Shown piece by piece: positions 15,619-16,013 of a DNA stretch of 16,013 nucleotides. The stretch lies in NCBI RefSeq assembly GCF_002014985.1, contig NZ_MUXU01000046.1:1-16013 (forward strand), read 5' to 3'. The stretch comes from Moraxella caviae. GTDB lineage: Bacteria > Pseudomonadota > Gammaproteobacteria > Pseudomonadales > Moraxellaceae. The notes under the pieces were generated by a model. It saw nothing but the letters and a program-made list of their open reading frames with translations. It had not been told where the DNA came from and did not search any database. Positions within the stretch are counted from its first letter, which is position 1, and every line of letters starts with the position of its first letter. Position numbers and translations under genes: made by a program.

Positions 15619-16013
15619 ATGAAGATAACCCATTGTAAACTAAGTAAAAAAGTTCAAAAAAGACTGCTTGAATTTTTTGTACTCGAAGTTACTGCTAGAA
15701 GTGCAGCTGATTTACTGGGTATTCACCCTAATTCAGCAGCCCTTTTTTACCACAAAATCCGCCTTGTGATAGAATATCACTTAGCTCTTGAAGCCAACAC
15801 TGTTTTTGACGGTGAAGTAGAGCTTGATGAAAGTTACTTCGGCGGTATTCGTAAAGGCAAACGTGGTCGTGGTGCAGCTGGCAAGACTGCTGTATTTGGT
15901 TTATTAAAACGCAATGATAAAGTTTACACTGTTGTTGTTAAAGATACTAAGACAAATACACTAATGCCAATTATCACAAGTAAAATCAAGCCTGATAGCA
16001 TTGTCTACACAGA
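15619..16013 (+). CDS. IS1595-family (ISXO2-like) transposase, partial
   Basis: First 131 residues of a DDE transposase; the 3' end lies outside the window. The N-terminal part (MKITHCKLSKKVQKRLLEFF) leads to a helix-turn-helix-like region around SAADLLGIHPNSAALFYHKI (28-47). The catalytic core then begins with VELDESYFGG, whose Asp70 is the first acidic catalytic residue, followed by the family-typical RKGKRGRGAAGKTAVFGLLKR. The window ends after SIVYT plus GA, exactly where the second catalytic Asp is expected, so the reading frame is intact so far. No ribosome site precedes ATG 15619; the upstream promoter would give a leaderless message. Codon use and base composition resemble the host region. 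Confidence 0.92.
   Translation, partial: MKITHCKLSKKVQKRLLEFFVLEVTARSAADLLGIHPNSAALFYHKIRLVIEYHLALEANTVFDGEVELDESYFGGIRKGKRGRGAAGKTAVFGLLKRNDKVYTVVVKDTKTNTLMPIITSKIKPDSIVYT

Larger units (their letters stand above)
15580..16013 (+). mobile_element. IS1595/IS1016-type insertion sequence, left part
   Basis: The element begins with GGGGCTGTACTAG at 15580, a terminal inverted repeat of the IS1016/IS1595 type, followed by a short leader and a DDE transposase gene that runs off the window. It sits inside a Sel1 repeat unit. The 8 bp before the end (CAAGATTA, 15572-15579) are the expected target duplication for this family; the partner copy lies outside the window. Confidence 0.9.

Overview
The window reads as a chromosomal housekeeping segment of a gammaproteobacterium, most likely Moraxellaceae (Moraxella or a close relative). 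This assignment is an inference from protein flavour (Lon, MnmC, Mn-type SodA, long-tailed Ffh), the divergent ffh/ypjD pair, moderate GC, and the kind of dispersed repeats present. No species can be fixed from the sequence alone. I saw no rRNA, tRNA or CRISPR array.

Left part, + strand (45-5717): Lon protease; a YciB/IspZ-type inner-membrane protein; and a YciI-domain protein whose stop codon overlaps the start of the two-domain tRNA-modification enzyme MnmC. A strong bidirectional hairpin terminator (5770-5801) separates mnmC from the convergent genes that follow.

Middle part, - strand (5870-13424), read right to left: ffh (SRP GTPase), tsaB (tRNA t6A), uppP (undecaprenyl-diphosphate phosphatase), rsmJ (16S rRNA methyltransferase), a small membrane protein of unknown function, ubiA (ubiquinone pathway), a GAF-fold free methionine-R-sulfoxide reductase, and sodA (Mn superoxide dismutase). 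The last two are both oxidative-defence enzymes. sodA has its own good sigma70-type promoter with an 18-bp palindrome at the predicted start of transcription.

Right part (13832-16013): ypjD (CcsA/HemX-like membrane protein) is divergent from ffh. A Sel1-repeat gene on the - strand is cut at its 5' side by an IS1595/IS1016-type insertion sequence, whose left end and first 131 transposase residues are visible. The transposase start lies so close to a perfect extended -10 that its mRNA may be leaderless.

Non-coding content of note: two copies of a composite palindromic repeat (about 7208-7408 and 14685-14828); five degenerate copies of a 13-14 bp unit in the ffh/ypjD gap; three copies of a TTGGCAA...CACAAA motif in the uppP/tsaB gap. 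I found no clear new multi-gene system. The most unusual signals are the repeats, the IS-interrupted Sel1 gene, and a His-to-Tyr change in the UppP active-site motif.
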